A stretch of 64,000 bases of DNA, taken from a virus. The stretch spans positions 1-64,000 of IMG/VR virus record IMGVR_UViG_3300050021_000713. One strand, 5' to 3'. Below are positions 22,152 through 32,093 of the stretch, piece by piece; position 1 is the first letter of the stretch; each line of letters starts with the position of its first letter. The notes under the pieces were generated by a model. It was not told where the DNA came from and made no database searches. It saw nothing but the letters and a program-made list of their open reading frames with translations. Position numbers and translations under genes: made by a program.

Positions 22152-23302
22152 ACAAGGCGGCCACAACACCGAGCGCGAAAGCGGTGGCTGTGCCAATGGC
22201 GTACGGCCTGTTCCACGGTGCGGACTTCCACACCGGCGCGTTCCGCTACATCCCGGATGCGCTTGCGCGGACGAAGAAGATGTTCAGCGAGGTCAAGCGA
22301 GTTGTGCTTTCCGTGCCGGCGAAGATGCGCATCCTGTGCATCGTCGGTGACGCCTACGACCGCAAGACGATCACCGAGGAGGAACGGAATGCGTTCCTGG
22401 AATTCGTCATCGATCTCGTGCTCAGCGGCGTCCACGTCATCCTCATCAACGGCAACCACGATTTCTACAACGAGTCGTTGACGCTGATCGAGCCGGTGAA
22501 GCAGATGTCTCGATTGGTTGACCACCTGCACGTCCACACCAAGACCCCAGGTGTTACCACGATCGGTGAGATCTCGTTCGGATGTGTGCCTTGCACCCAG
22601 GGCCTGACGACGGACCAGGTCACGGCGTTGGCAACGATGCTGTATAAGCAAGCGCACCGGGACGGCAAGCCACCGCGCGCATTCTACATGCTCGTGCACG
22701 AGGCCGTCTATGGCGCGGTGAACCACAAACGGACGTGGAAGGCGAAGTCGGACAAGTATCTACGCATTCCGGATCTACCGTTCGTGACAGGTTGGATGCT
22801 CGGCGACATCCACGAGTGCCAGCAGATCCATACCCGGGCATGGTACAGCGGGGCACCGTACCAGGTCAAGTCCGATGAATCCGAGCGCTGCGGGATCCTG
22901 CAGTGGGCGGGATCGCAGACACGCTTCCACTCCCTGAACGTACCTGGGTTCCGCTACACCGCGGACATCACTGTGGCGAAGAAGCTGGCGGCCGAGGGCC
23001 ACTACGTGCGTTTCACCGGCAAAGCCTCGGAAGCGGAGCTGAAATCTTTGCCTGCAACGGTGATGTGCGATGGCGACATTGCCGCGATCGAGCTTGACGT
23101 CGACGTCGCGGTGCCGGACCTCAACATAACAAGCATGGGCTCGGTGGATCTAATCTCTCCGCTTCCGGATTTCTTGGCCCGGGACGGGTGCAACGAACGC
23201 CAACAGCATCGTGGTGTCGAGCTCGTGCTTGGAATCAAGAAGATGCTCGCCGCGCGCTCTGACCAAAACCAAACCACGGAGGTCGACGATGAAGAATACT
23301 GA
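22148..23302 (+). CDS. SbcD/Mre11/gp47-like metallophosphoesterase
   Basis: 384 residues. Calcineurin-like motifs in order: G-A-D-F-H-T-G (about 24-30), G-D-A-Y-D-R (about 68), I-N-G-N-H-D-F (about 100), M-L-V-H-E-A and G-D-I-H-E-C-Q. This is the set of DNA-repair nucleases such as T4 gp47, which works with the gp46 ATPase; no gp46-like gene is seen in the window. ATG overlaps the recombinase stop, so expression is coupled. Confidence 0.85.
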   Translation: MNKAATTPSAKAVAVPMAYGLFHGADFHTGAFRYIPDALARTKKMFSEVKRVVLSVPAKMRILCIVGDAYDRKTITEEERNAFLEFVIDLVLSGVHVILINGNHDFYNESLTLIEPVKQMSRLVDHLHVHTKTPGVTTIGEISFGCVPCTQGLTTDQVTALATMLYKQAHRDGKPPRAFYMLVHEAVYGAVNHKRTWKAKSDKYLRIPDLPFVTGWMLGDIHECQQIHTRAWYSGAPYQVKSDESERCGILQWAGSQTRFHSLNVPGFRYTADITVAKKLAAEGHYVRFTGKASEAELKSLPATVMCDGDIAAIELDVDVAVPDLNITSMGSVDLISPLPDFLARDGCNERQQHRGVELVLGIKKMLAARSDQNQTTEVDDEEY

Positions 23303-23912
23303 CATCATCTTGAGCATGGATCCTGGAAAACAGTTCTTTGCCTGGTCGATCTTGGACGGCGCCGGTCATTTGCTTGACACTGGAATGATCGAGAATCCAA
23401 TACAAGAATTCAGGTTCATGTTCTTTCGCCGTCAGATTCTGGCTTACACCAAAGAGATCCAAGATCTTCTGTCTCGACACACGTACTTCGCCATCGCCGC
23501 TGAAAGGTATCAGATCAGGGGTATGGGATCGGTCGGTGAAGTGTGCGAGTTCGTGAACCTGATGCTCGGCATCGTGACCGCGGAGGCGCTCCGGTTGCCC
23601 GCGCCACGGCCACATCTGGACTTCATGCCGGCTGGGGTCTGGAAGAACTGGCTGTCTACGATCATGCTTGGCGACCCCGGCGCGTTGGAGAAGACTCCGG
23701 ACGCGTTCGGTTACCCGTTCGTGACCAAGCAGGCGAGCAGCCGCGCGGTGCGCAACGTCATTCCGGTCAAGGAGCACCAGTTCGACGCCATCGGCATCGG
23801 ACTGTTCTTTGTTGCCCGGGAGACGAAGAACGAGGATGCCTACGACATGATCGTGAACGCGACCAAGCCGGATCTGGATCGAATCTACCAGGAGCGGTTG
23901 CAGCATGGCTGA
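23289..23912 (+). CDS. RuvC-like Holliday junction resolvase
   Basis: 207 residues. L-S-M-D-P-G with Asp11 starts the RNase H fold, A-A-E-R-Y-Q supplies the second acid, and E-H-Q-F-D-A-I-G-I-G-L near residue 178 the last acid(s), the RuvC layout. Likely resolves branched DNA before packaging. It overlaps the upstream gene by 14 bases and the next by 8. Confidence 0.82.
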   Translation: MKNTDIILSMDPGKQFFAWSILDGAGHLLDTGMIENPIQEFRFMFFRRQILAYTKEIQDLLSRHTYFAIAAERYQIRGMGSVGEVCEFVNLMLGIVTAEALRLPAPRPHLDFMPAGVWKNWLSTIMLGDPGALEKTPDAFGYPFVTKQASSRAVRNVIPVKEHQFDAIGIGLFFVARETKNEDAYDMIVNATKPDLDRIYQERLQHG

Positions 23913-24726
23913 AGCAGTTACGAAAGAGGAAGTTCAATGGTTCGTCAAGGACTTCATTGCCTCACCGCCTGCGGTACGTGCCCAGGTTCTGAGCCAGCTG
24001 CGTCGAGACCAGGTTGAAGGAGACTCCGCGTTCTACTGCGAACGCTTGGGTTGCACGATCGCTATTCCTTGTGGACTGAAGGCCTGCGACTTCCATGTCG
24101 CGGACAAGAAGCTTCGGAACTGTAGGCTGTCCGCTCGCGGGAAGGAACGGAATGAGGTAGCGGACATCGCCGCCGCCTTTGGTGTTGACGAAGCCGAAGC
24201 AAAGCAGATGCTCGCTGACGTGTTCATGACCCTGCGTGAGGCATCGTTGCAGGAGGCGATGGACGCCGCGAACGTGAATCGCTACACGCTGATGCCGCAT
24301 ACCAACGTGTGCGTCGTCTGCGGCGGCGTAACAGATACACCGTACCAGGTCACCGACGAAGGCTTCATGTACTGCCGCAAGGAGTGCTTTCGGGAGAAGC
24401 CCCCGAACCTTCTGCGCATCGAGTGCTTGTTCCGCGCTGACGTCCGGTATGTTCTGCGTGTGGCGCTGAACACGTTCAAGCAGATTCCCATGATCGCGAG
24501 CGCGCTACGCATTCAGCGCTCGATCTTGTTGCGTCACTACGAATTCTACCTGGGTATAAAACCACACCAGTTTGGCGTTGACGTCGCGGACATCGTGGAT
24601 CTTCTGCGTACGCGTCGGCCGACGACATTCGACGACTTCATCGTGTTCGATCGGAACCAGCTCCTTCAGTACCCGGGATGGAAACGTCTCGAAGACATCG
24701 CACTCGCGCTGGCTCGCACGCTCTAA
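23905..24726 (+). CDS. zinc-binding hypothetical protein in the recombination operon
   Basis: 273 residues. One Cys/His cluster lies at about residues 47-73 (C-x4-C-x5-C-x5-C-x2-H) and a second at about 134-158 (C-V-V-C then Y-C-R-K-E-C), both likely zinc sites. Residues 195-215 could form a helix-turn-helix. No family recognised; coupling to RecA, gp47 and RuvC-like genes suggests a DNA transaction or regulatory role. Confidence 0.6.
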   Translation: MAEAVTKEEVQWFVKDFIASPPAVRAQVLSQLRRDQVEGDSAFYCERLGCTIAIPCGLKACDFHVADKKLRNCRLSARGKERNEVADIAAAFGVDEAEAKQMLADVFMTLREASLQEAMDAANVNRYTLMPHTNVCVVCGGVTDTPYQVTDEGFMYCRKECFREKPPNLLRIECLFRADVRYVLRVALNTFKQIPMIASALRIQRSILLRHYEFYLGIKPHQFGVDVADIVDLLRTRRPTTFDDFIVFDRNQLLQYPGWKRLEDIALALARTL

Positions 24727-24779
24727 TTTCGGTGTTGCAAAACACGAGGCATTGACTGTGACGTAGTTCTGCTTTCGGG

Positions 24780-24789
24780 CAACTCCTAG
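24780..24789 (+). promoter_or_regulatory. CAACTCCTAG element before the first structural gene
   Basis: The 10-mer CAACTCCTAG ends 4 bases before ATG 24794. The same 10-mer ends 3 bases before ATG 44350 and lies 13 bases before ATG 53116. No standard Shine-Dalgarno sequence precedes the first two. Its core ACTCCT is complementary to AGGAGT. Confidence 0.35.
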
Positions 24790-24793
24790 CAGA

Positions 24794-25795
24794 ATGCCAC
24801 CGAACTACTTCACCGAAGGGTACACCCCGAAGCTCGAGCCGGTTACGCCGATCGAAGCGGTGAATCGGAGATCGCAAGCACACGTCAAGACTACGGTAAA
24901 GAACGCGGTGCTGGACCTGCTCCGTTCGTACTTGGCCGAGGATGGGAAGTACCGGAACCTTACCGAACAGCTGTTTCCAGACGCGCTCAAATTCGTCTTG
25001 GATCCGTTCCAAAAGACTGAAGCTACAGAAGCTGAGAACAAGGTGCACATGCCTGTGTACAAGTTCTCCGCCGACATTCAGTCCTACATGCCTTGTATCA
25101 TTCTCAACGACACTGGCATTCAGTACAAGAGCGCCGGCCTCGGATTCGGCCAAGGTACTGTCCGCCTTGGCCCGAAGCGCATCGGACAGATCATCACCGT
25201 CTTGCGTACCGTCAGCTTGAACATGCTTTTGGCGACGCAGGACCAGACATCGACCGATTCCCTTGTCGACGCCGTATCCCTCATCTTTGGTGATCTCCTC
25301 GGCATCACCAGCGGCATGGCCTTAACCGGAAAAGGTCCGGGCGAACACTGGATCGTGCGTTTTCCGAAAGTCCCTGAGCTTGGCTCGTCTGAGCACACCC
25401 AGGTTGCTGACGATCCGAAGGACATGATCTGGACCTCCATCACGACGCTTCAGGTCGAGTACGAAGACTCGTTCATGCTGGAGTTCGACGAGCCGGAGTG
25501 GGAATACCAAGCTGTCTCGCAGGGCGGAATGCCGGTTCGGACCCTCAATTTTCCAGCGAGCGTACGTGTCGGCCAGGAGGTCACAGGCTCAGCCAGGTTC
25601 GAGAAGACAGGCGACGTGCTTAGCGTCGCCGACCCTCGCGTGCTCATGCTACGGCACGGCACACTTCCTGGCCAGTACTACGCGCGCGGCTTGCGTCCCG
25701 GCACCACCGCAATTCGTGTTGTGGCCGGAAACGTGATGGATGCCGGACCACACGCAAATGTGGTCGAGTCCGTCAACATCGAAGTTCGTTACTGA
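24794..25795 (+). CDS. probable virion/tail protein upstream of sheath
   Basis: 333 residues. About 1-215 form a domain of unknown type; the C-terminal 85 (V-R-V-G-Q-E-V-T-G...Y-Y-A-R-G-L-R-P-G-T-T-A-I-R-V-V-A-G-N) look like a bacterial Ig-like (Big) domain. Position immediately before sheath and tube fits a neck, tail terminator or tail-associated protein. The ATG is preceded by CAACTCCTAGCAGA rather than by a normal Shine-Dalgarno sequence. Confidence 0.6.
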   Translation: MPPNYFTEGYTPKLEPVTPIEAVNRRSQAHVKTTVKNAVLDLLRSYLAEDGKYRNLTEQLFPDALKFVLDPFQKTEATEAENKVHMPVYKFSADIQSYMPCIILNDTGIQYKSAGLGFGQGTVRLGPKRIGQIITVLRTVSLNMLLATQDQTSTDSLVDAVSLIFGDLLGITSGMALTGKGPGEHWIVRFPKVPELGSSEHTQVADDPKDMIWTSITTLQVEYEDSFMLEFDEPEWEYQAVSQGGMPVRTLNFPASVRVGQEVTGSARFEKTGDVLSVADPRVLMLRHGTLPGQYYARGLRPGTTAIRVVAGNVMDAGPHANVVESVNIEVRY

Positions 25796-25848
25796 TCCAA
25801 ATCATGAAATCAGCAATCCAAGTCAACATATAAACGGAGAAACTCCTG

Positions 25849-28800
25849 ATGGCAACAGACACCCTGACAACGAACCGCGAGTATGTGCTGCCTGGCACGT
25901 ACATCGGTGAGGACATCCAACCCGCAAACGTCACACTTGCGCCGGATGCTCGCGTTCCAACCTACCTCGGCAAGGGATCGCAGTACATCCTGGTCAGCAA
26001 CGACACGATCGTGCGTGGTTACGTGAACAACGCACCACTGACCTTCTCGAAGTCCAGTCCCTGGAACGCTGTGCTGCCTACGATCGCAACCGGTGACACC
26101 GACACCGCGGTTCTGGCGGACTCGACAGGCATCGAAGTATCGAAGGGCCAGTGGTACTTCAGCGACGACCTGAAGTCGATTTACGTCTCGGACTCGGCGT
26201 ACAACCCTGCAAGCTCGTACTTGCTCTCCTACCAAGGAAACGATACCAGCCTTCCGGACGCGATTCCGACATCGGATCTGCGCGTGCTGAGCGCCATCGG
26301 TTCCCAACTGGACCAGAGCCAGTACAAGCGCAACACCGACTTCTTCATCGACGTCGCGACCGACGCTCCTGCAGCTTCGGTGGACGACACCGGCGCCGTG
26401 GTCCAGCAGGCCAACCCCACGACTTCATTCTCCGGCATCACCCATACCGGGACTGGAACCGGAACCGTCGCATTGGATGCCTACGCCGAGTACACGCACA
26501 ACTACACGCGTGCCTACACGCTCAAGGTGGTGTCCGTGTCCGGAACGGTTACGACGTTCTCCTGGACCGCGACTCCAGTCAGCGCCGGCAACGAATCCAC
26601 CTTCGCCGTTCCTCTGACACCTTCGATCGATGATCCGACGTTCACCGTGGATTCCACGAGCGAGCAGACCTGGCTGACGACGCTGGAACTCGGTGCTCGG
26701 CTGTCGCTCGGTGGCAGTGGCTACGTCGTCGGTGACACCTACACGTTCACCGGCTACGGCCCGTCTCTGATTGAGAACGACTCCGCGCAGCTGAATACGA
26801 ACCAGTACGCGACCGCGACTCCTGTGGTTGGCGCTCTCGACAACACGAACACCGGAAGCTTGATCGTCGACGCCAGCACGTTCACTGGCGTCAAGAACCT
26901 GCTTTTCAAGGCCGAGATCATCGAGGTCGATCCTGGTGCTGTTGATGGCACGCTGCCGGTCGGATCCGTCACGTTCACCGGAGCTCCTGCAGACGGTGGT
27001 GGCGTCACCGTGGACAACGGACGCACCGGTGTTTCCCAGACGGTCAAGACGTTCGAGTTCGACAGCAACGGTGTACAGACCATCGCCGGGTCCACGCTCG
27101 TTACCGAGCCGGTGACCGCGGCCGTACCAGCAACCGGCATCGTGCAGTTCACCGGATCCGCATCGGACACACCGGCTGACGGCGCGACCGTGACTCTTAC
27201 CGACGGTGTTCGTACCGTCGTGTTCGAGTTCGATGCCGACGGTGTCCTCACCAACCCCGGCGCAACCCGGGTGATCCTCAGTTCAACACCAGGATCTCAG
27301 AGCGCGAACACCGCAGCCAACCTGACGACAGCGATCACCAGCTCGACGCTTCGGATCACTCCAACGAACGTGAGCAGTGGAAATGGCGGCGTCGGCAAGC
27401 TGACGCTCGTCAACCAGGTGGCCGGTGTCATCGGCAACGCCTCGATCGCCGTTTCCGGCGTCGGCGTCATCGCTTCCGGCTTCTCAGGCGGTGCAGACGC
27501 CAGTGTCAGCGTGAGCGGGACGGTTACGAATTTCGTGGCCGCCGTCAACGCTTTCGCCGCAAGCTTGAGCATGATCGCCGTCGTCGACGCTGCGGTGTCG
27601 ACTCAGGTGAACCTCAAGCACGGTGCTCGGTTTGTACTGAGCGCGCTTCCACTTGATGGTGAAACGCTCACGGTTCTCGTGGGCGGAGTCTCGACCGTGT
27701 TCAAGTTCACTGCAACATCGGTGTTGGCGACGGACATCACCATCGGCGTCACACCGATGGCGACGCTCGCGACGGCCGCCACCGTGATCGCTGGTGTCGC
27801 TTCTGTGCTGACTCTGGCCTCGTCCTCCACGCTGGTTGTCGTGCCGAAGACAGGCCGCAACATCTCGCTGACCTCGGCGATTGGAACAGTGATCCCGTCT
27901 GTGGTCGACGATCCTGCAAGCACAAGCAACGGCAACGTCGCAATCACAGGAACGAACCTCACAAACGTGCAGCTGGCCGGATTCACCGGCGGTGCTGACG
28001 CAAGTGTCAGCCCAGACCGCGTTACTGTGGCCTGGGGTACCGCTGGTGACGCGTTCACCTCCGGGGTAAGCGTTCTTCAGGACGGGACATCCACCGTTCT
28101 GTACGAGAACGTGGCACTCGGTCTGAGCAAGGCCACAGCAGCCGCAGCCATCGCAACCGTGCACCTGGTCTCGAATCCTGCCGACGCCGATCTCGTCGTC
28201 GTACCGGACGGCATCTTGGTCACACCGGTGACGTTCGAGTTCGACACCGGCTTTCCTGTTGGTGTTGGTGCCGGGCACACCGCTGTTGTCGTAGGTGCTA
28301 CACCTGCGGCTTCGGCGACAAACTTGGCCGCCGCGATCAACAACAGCGCACTGCAGGTCACGGCCGTCGCCATTGGTTCGACGGTCACGTTGACTCTGAA
28401 GAAGAACGGTGCCGGACCCGGAAACGCGTACAACACCCCGGTGACCACGACAAGCTCGGTCATTCAGGTCATCGGTTTCGCAGGTGGCCAGTCGAACTAC
28501 TCCGCAGGTGACACGTTCACCTGGACGGTGAAGGCTCCACGCCGGTTCGTCACCGCTCTGGACGACAGGACGACAACGCTGGTCGTTACCCAGGTCGGCA
28601 GTCTTTCGGATCCAAACACCGTCGGTGTGCTGTACGAGTCCAATACCGCAGAGGGTGGATTCGGAGAGCTGTCCGCGGATACAGCGAACGACGGCTACAT
28701 CTCGCTTCCCGGGCAGATCCGTTTGGCAGTGCGCAACGCCAGCAGGTTCGCCATCGGTGACCGCTTCACGGTCACGCACACGAACAACGGCAAGCTCTAC

Positions 28801-30210
28801 TGGACGCTCAACGCGAAGTCCAACGAGGTGTTCACCGCATCGGACGTGCTCACGGACCGCAACGGATCCGTGACGGGCAAGTACGGCGCTCTGTACATCA
28901 ACCTGGCGAACGCACCGATCAGCGGAACCTTGAAGATCCTGCTCGGCGCCGCCGTCTTCACCGCGTACACACAGCTCAGCAACAGCTCGATCATCGTCTT
29001 GAACGTCTCCGACGTTACGGCGCTGGCCTCGGGGCTGACAGTGTCGTACACGTACGAAGGCAACGAGCCGGCGATCGGGACCACCTACTACGTCTCTGGC
29101 CAGTACAAGCGTCCGGATTCCTACTACAACACGCCGTACATCTTCTACGACCTGCGCTCCGCCAAGTCCTTCCTGGCACCGATCACGGCCGATAACGATC
29201 TCGCGATCGCGGTCGAGCTCGCGTTCGATCAGGCTCAGGCTCCGCAGGCCGTGGCCGTGATCCAGATCAAGGACGCGGATGGTGACGGTTCGTTCTCCAA
29301 CCAGGACATCGACAACGCCCTCTCTGGCGCCAAGGAAGTCTACTACGAGACGGACATCGTTCCACTTCGTCTGCAGAAGTACCTGTCGAAGTTCTTGGCG
29401 TTCAACGTGACCGCAGCGGATCCGTTCGAGAAACGCGAGCACATGTTCTACTACGGCGCCGCAGTCGGGACTCCGATCGGGAGCTCGAGCGTGAGCGGCA
29501 GCGTCATCTACACCGCGAAGACGACACTCCAGGTGTTCGGAACCTCCTACGCGCACGGAAGCCGGGTTATGACCGCTCCGCGCATGGCGAAGAAGACGAT
29601 CACCCTGAGCGACAACACCAGCGTGACCGTGGTACTGGACGGCTCGTTCGTCGCCGCGGCTACCGCCGCTTGCGTCGCCGGCATGCCGACGTACTCGCAG
29701 ACGTTGCTCAAGACCAAGCTCCTGGGATTCGACTACGTGGAGACGTTCGGCGCCTCCACGAACATCGCTCTGGGTGCTGCGAACATCATCTTCTTCAGCG
29801 ACGCCGGCTCCGGCGTCTACGTGTTCGAGGAAGATCAGACCGTCGACAACTACACACCAGAGTTCCATGAGATTCTGCCGATGCGGACCAAGCAGGATGT
29901 CACGCGCACCGTTCGTCGCGAGATGGACGCGAGCGTCATCGGCATGGTCCCGAACACCAAGGGCGACGCGAAGGCGACCGTGGCGGCTCGGCTCATGCAG
30001 ATCCTCATCACCTTGGTCAACAACGGTGTCACAGCACCGTACCAGGACGACTCGGGTAACGTCAGGCAGATCAACTCCAGCGACGTTGAAGTCTTCGCCG
30101 ACTCCGCCGGGGATTACACGAAGTTCAACTTCATCTACGGGTTCTACACCAGGTTCGCGATCAAGAGGCTCTACGGTCTCTACGTCACGAACAAGAGTGT
30201 CGCTGGCTGA
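25849..30210 (+). CDS. giant contractile tail sheath protein with inserted repeats
   Basis: 1453 residues, two to three times the usual sheath. The N-terminus (Y-V-L-P-G-T-Y-I-G-E-D-I) and C-terminal 350 residues (D-G-S-F-V-A-A-A, V-N-N-G-V-T, final F-Y-T-R-F-A-I-K-R-L-Y-G-L-Y-V) fit sheath proteins. About residues 390-890 hold at least three related beta-rich modules, each with F-x-F-D/T, an N-L-A/T-x-A-I type helix and a G-F-S/T/A-G-G closing motif. Such inserts probably decorate the tail surface. GGAG lies before ATG 25849. Confidence 0.82.
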   Translation: MATDTLTTNREYVLPGTYIGEDIQPANVTLAPDARVPTYLGKGSQYILVSNDTIVRGYVNNAPLTFSKSSPWNAVLPTIATGDTDTAVLADSTGIEVSKGQWYFSDDLKSIYVSDSAYNPASSYLLSYQGNDTSLPDAIPTSDLRVLSAIGSQLDQSQYKRNTDFFIDVATDAPAASVDDTGAVVQQANPTTSFSGITHTGTGTGTVALDAYAEYTHNYTRAYTLKVVSVSGTVTTFSWTATPVSAGNESTFAVPLTPSIDDPTFTVDSTSEQTWLTTLELGARLSLGGSGYVVGDTYTFTGYGPSLIENDSAQLNTNQYATATPVVGALDNTNTGSLIVDASTFTGVKNLLFKAEIIEVDPGAVDGTLPVGSVTFTGAPADGGGVTVDNGRTGVSQTVKTFEFDSNGVQTIAGSTLVTEPVTAAVPATGIVQFTGSASDTPADGATVTLTDGVRTVVFEFDADGVLTNPGATRVILSSTPGSQSANTAANLTTAITSSTLRITPTNVSSGNGGVGKLTLVNQVAGVIGNASIAVSGVGVIASGFSGGADASVSVSGTVTNFVAAVNAFAASLSMIAVVDAAVSTQVNLKHGARFVLSALPLDGETLTVLVGGVSTVFKFTATSVLATDITIGVTPMATLATAATVIAGVASVLTLASSSTLVVVPKTGRNISLTSAIGTVIPSVVDDPASTSNGNVAITGTNLTNVQLAGFTGGADASVSPDRVTVAWGTAGDAFTSGVSVLQDGTSTVLYENVALGLSKATAAAAIATVHLVSNPADADLVVVPDGILVTPVTFEFDTGFPVGVGAGHTAVVVGATPAASATNLAAAINNSALQVTAVAIGSTVTLTLKKNGAGPGNAYNTPVTTTSSVIQVIGFAGGQSNYSAGDTFTWTVKAPRRFVTALDDRTTTLVVTQVGSLSDPNTVGVLYESNTAEGGFGELSADTANDGYISLPGQIRLAVRNASRFAIGDRFTVTHTNNGKLYWTLNAKSNEVFTASDVLTDRNGSVTGKYGALYINLANAPISGTLKILLGAAVFTAYTQLSNSSIIVLNVSDVTALASGLTVSYTYEGNEPAIGTTYYVSGQYKRPDSYYNTPYIFYDLRSAKSFLAPITADNDLAIAVELAFDQAQAPQAVAVIQIKDADGDGSFSNQDIDNALSGAKEVYYETDIVPLRLQKYLSKFLAFNVTAADPFEKREHMFYYGAAVGTPIGSSSVSGSVIYTAKTTLQVFGTSYAHGSRVMTAPRMAKKTITLSDNTSVTVVLDGSFVAAATAACVAGMPTYSQTLLKTKLLGFDYVETFGASTNIALGAANIIFFSDAGSGVYVFEEDQTVDNYTPEFHEILPMRTKQDVTRTVRREMDASVIGMVPNTKGDAKATVAARLMQILITLVNNGVTAPYQDDSGNVRQINSSDVEVFADSAGDYTKFNFIYGFYTRFAIKRLYGLYVTNKSVAG

Positions 30211-30219
30211 GGCTGAGTG

Positions 30220-30687
30220 ATGTCGCACGTCACCAAGTCCAAACCGAACCTTCTCGAGGTCGTGCGGAAGCTTCGTGCCTGCGGGCACGTGGCGACCGCC
30301 TTGGACTTGGTGCGTGCGGTCGGAATCCAGGAAGTGCTGGTTCCGACCGTGGCGAAGACGCCGAAGCCGAAATACATCCGGGAAAAGGCCCGCAGCGCGT
30401 ACATCCACGTCGTTGCGGACGTCGACCCGGAACAACAGCAGCGGATCCTCAACGACTTCCGAACCCTCGCGACTTGTTCCGAGCCGTGGCTTTCGAAAGT
30501 CGGTGACGACAGCCTGATGAAGATCGCACTTCCAGGCAAGGTTGTCGTCTACGCGTTCCGCGTGCCGTTGGAGAAGTATTCGGCTTCGTCCATTCCGGCG
30601 ATGCTCTCCAAGTCCCAGCTCCTTGAGGCCTACACACGCAAACCAAGATCTGATGCGCAGCACCACGTAACTAAGCAGGAGAACTGA
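30220..30687 (+). CDS. hypothetical protein between sheath and tube, 155 aa
   Basis: ATG 30220 has GAGG 8 nt upstream; GTG 30217 is an alternative. Basic N-terminal half with K-T-P-K-P-K, then a beta-alpha C-terminal part. No family recognised. Position inside the tail operon suggests a structural or assembly role. Confidence 0.6.
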   Translation: MSHVTKSKPNLLEVVRKLRACGHVATALDLVRAVGIQEVLVPTVAKTPKPKYIREKARSAYIHVVADVDPEQQQRILNDFRTLATCSEPWLSKVGDDSLMKIALPGKVVVYAFRVPLEKYSASSIPAMLSKSQLLEAYTRKPRSDAQHHVTKQEN

Positions 30688-30688
30688 A

Positions 30689-31276
30689 ATGACAGCACTC
30701 AACACGACGTACGCGCCGACACCTACCGGTAGCGTCGTCAACCAGATGGACTTCGCTGGACATGAGTCCACGTTGCCCAGGACCAAGATCTACCACGGCA
30801 TGGACATCGCCGTCGAGTACGGTTCCAACCACTACCGGATCGGACGCATCCAGTCCTGGGCACCCCAGGCGCGCACCCGGCAGGCCATCCACAAGTACGA
30901 GCTCAGCTCTGCAACCTTCGGCCGCCCTGTGGACCTGATCCCGGGACGCAGTGAGGGTTACTCGATCTCGATGTCGCGCGTCGAGGTCTGGGGCCAGGAG
31001 ATCGAAAAGGTGTTCGGCCTGGTGGACTCCACCACGCTGTTCCGCGATCTCATGGACATGCGCTGGCCGGTCACGCTGTACGAGTACCTCTACCGCGGAG
31101 ACGGCGATGCCAAGCTGTACTCGCTGTGGCAGTACCCACAGGCCTGGATCACCAGCTACGGCGAGTCCGAGTACAGTGCCGAGGGTGACGGCGTCATCCT
31201 GAGCAACCTCGAGCTCATGCACTTGCCGCGTGTGCTCCTCCAATACCACCCTGAACTCGTTTCCGTCAACAACTGA
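30689..31276 (+). CDS. probable tail tube protein
   Basis: 195 residues, the size of gp19-type tubes. Central features are V-E-Y-G, R-I-G-R-I-Q-S-W, a loop with Y-E-L-S-S, and S-M-S-R-V-E-V-W followed by F-x-L-M-D-M-R-W-P-V-T-L-Y-E, the beta-barrel pattern of tube proteins. It lies one small gene after the sheath, as in other contractile phages. CAGGAG precedes ATG 30689. Confidence 0.65.
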   Translation: MTALNTTYAPTPTGSVVNQMDFAGHESTLPRTKIYHGMDIAVEYGSNHYRIGRIQSWAPQARTRQAIHKYELSSATFGRPVDLIPGRSEGYSISMSRVEVWGQEIEKVFGLVDSTTLFRDLMDMRWPVTLYEYLYRGDGDAKLYSLWQYPQAWITSYGESEYSAEGDGVILSNLELMHLPRVLLQYHPELVSVNN

Positions 31277-31295
31277 TCCTAGGAGAACCTGAACC

Positions 31296-32093
31296 ATGAG
31301 CATGACAAACATTGCCACCGCGGCAGCCACCTTGCGCGACAAGCTCACAGCCGCCAAAGGTGCAGACCGTGGAGACTTGTACCTTGCCGACGCCGTGCCT
31401 GTCAACGCTTCTTCTGCGAAGCTGCTGATCGGTTACGTACCTCGTTTCGGTACACCCAACCACAGCCAGGTCGCGAACTTCGTGACCGCGATGACCAGCA
31501 GGTTCTCGAAGTCCGGGGCGTTGAAGCCCGAGCTCGAGTCCTTGACCGATCATCCAGTGAACAGCGTGCAAGCTGCGGTCTCGCTGATCGTGAACGCACC
31601 GTCGCTGACCGCAACACCGGATCACAAGGACCACATGGTGGCCGTGTCCTCGACCATGTTCTACGACAACAAGATCGGCGCGAACTGGGAACTGAAGGCC
31701 AACGCCGCCGGCGCCCAGTTCCTGGAGTGCATGCGCAAGGAGAACGTTCCGGAGCTGCTCCAGACCGCCATCGCCAGCCAAGGCATCATCAGCAAGACCC
31801 TGACGTTCCAGAGCCCGGAGCTGCAGGCCGTAGCGGCAGTGCAGTGCAACGTCGGTGACTACGTCGAGTTCTGGGCCGAGGGTGGACTTCGTCGCGGCGA
31901 CGTTACGAAGTGCGAAGGCGACGAGGTCGTGATCGACAGCGAAGACCGGCCGTTGAAGGTCAGCCGCGCCGCCGTGACCAAGATCATTCGCCTGAACCAG
32001 AAGGCAGCCAACGAGGAGAAGAAGCGCCTGGTTGCGTTCTACTCCACGATCTGGGGTCCGGAATACGCCAAAGACCTGGTGGACGAACAATGA
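31296..32093 (+). CDS. structural or assembly protein, hypothetical, 265 aa
   Basis: AGGAG precedes ATG 31296. Helical N-terminus, a central beta-rich part and a basic helical C-terminus. A short SH3-like stretch (V-G-D-Y-V-E-F-W...G-D-V-T-K-C-E-G-D-E-V-V-I) is visible at about 190-215. No family recognised. Stop overlaps the next ATG. Confidence 0.6.
   Translation: MSMTNIATAAATLRDKLTAAKGADRGDLYLADAVPVNASSAKLLIGYVPRFGTPNHSQVANFVTAMTSRFSKSGALKPELESLTDHPVNSVQAAVSLIVNAPSLTATPDHKDHMVAVSSTMFYDNKIGANWELKANAAGAQFLECMRKENVPELLQTAIASQGIISKTLTFQSPELQAVAAVQCNVGDYVEFWAEGGLRRGDVTKCEGDEVVIDSEDRPLKVSRAAVTKIIRLNQKAANEEKKRLVAFYSTIWGPEYAKDLVDEQ

Noticed and set aside
24751-24775. TTGACT before the 24794 gene as a promoter
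   Set aside because: No -10 element lies at 16-18 bases; only the first hexamer matches.
25849-30210. Adhesin or tail fibre gene instead of sheath
   Set aside because: The Thr/Val-rich middle looks adhesin-like, but both ends and the following tube gene fit a sheath.
27484-30786. A 1100-codon open frame on the - strand opposite the sheath gene
   Set aside because: It is a shadow produced by codon bias in GC-rich DNA: rich in Arg, Val, His and Asp without domain pattern, while the + strand frame has clear sheath features.
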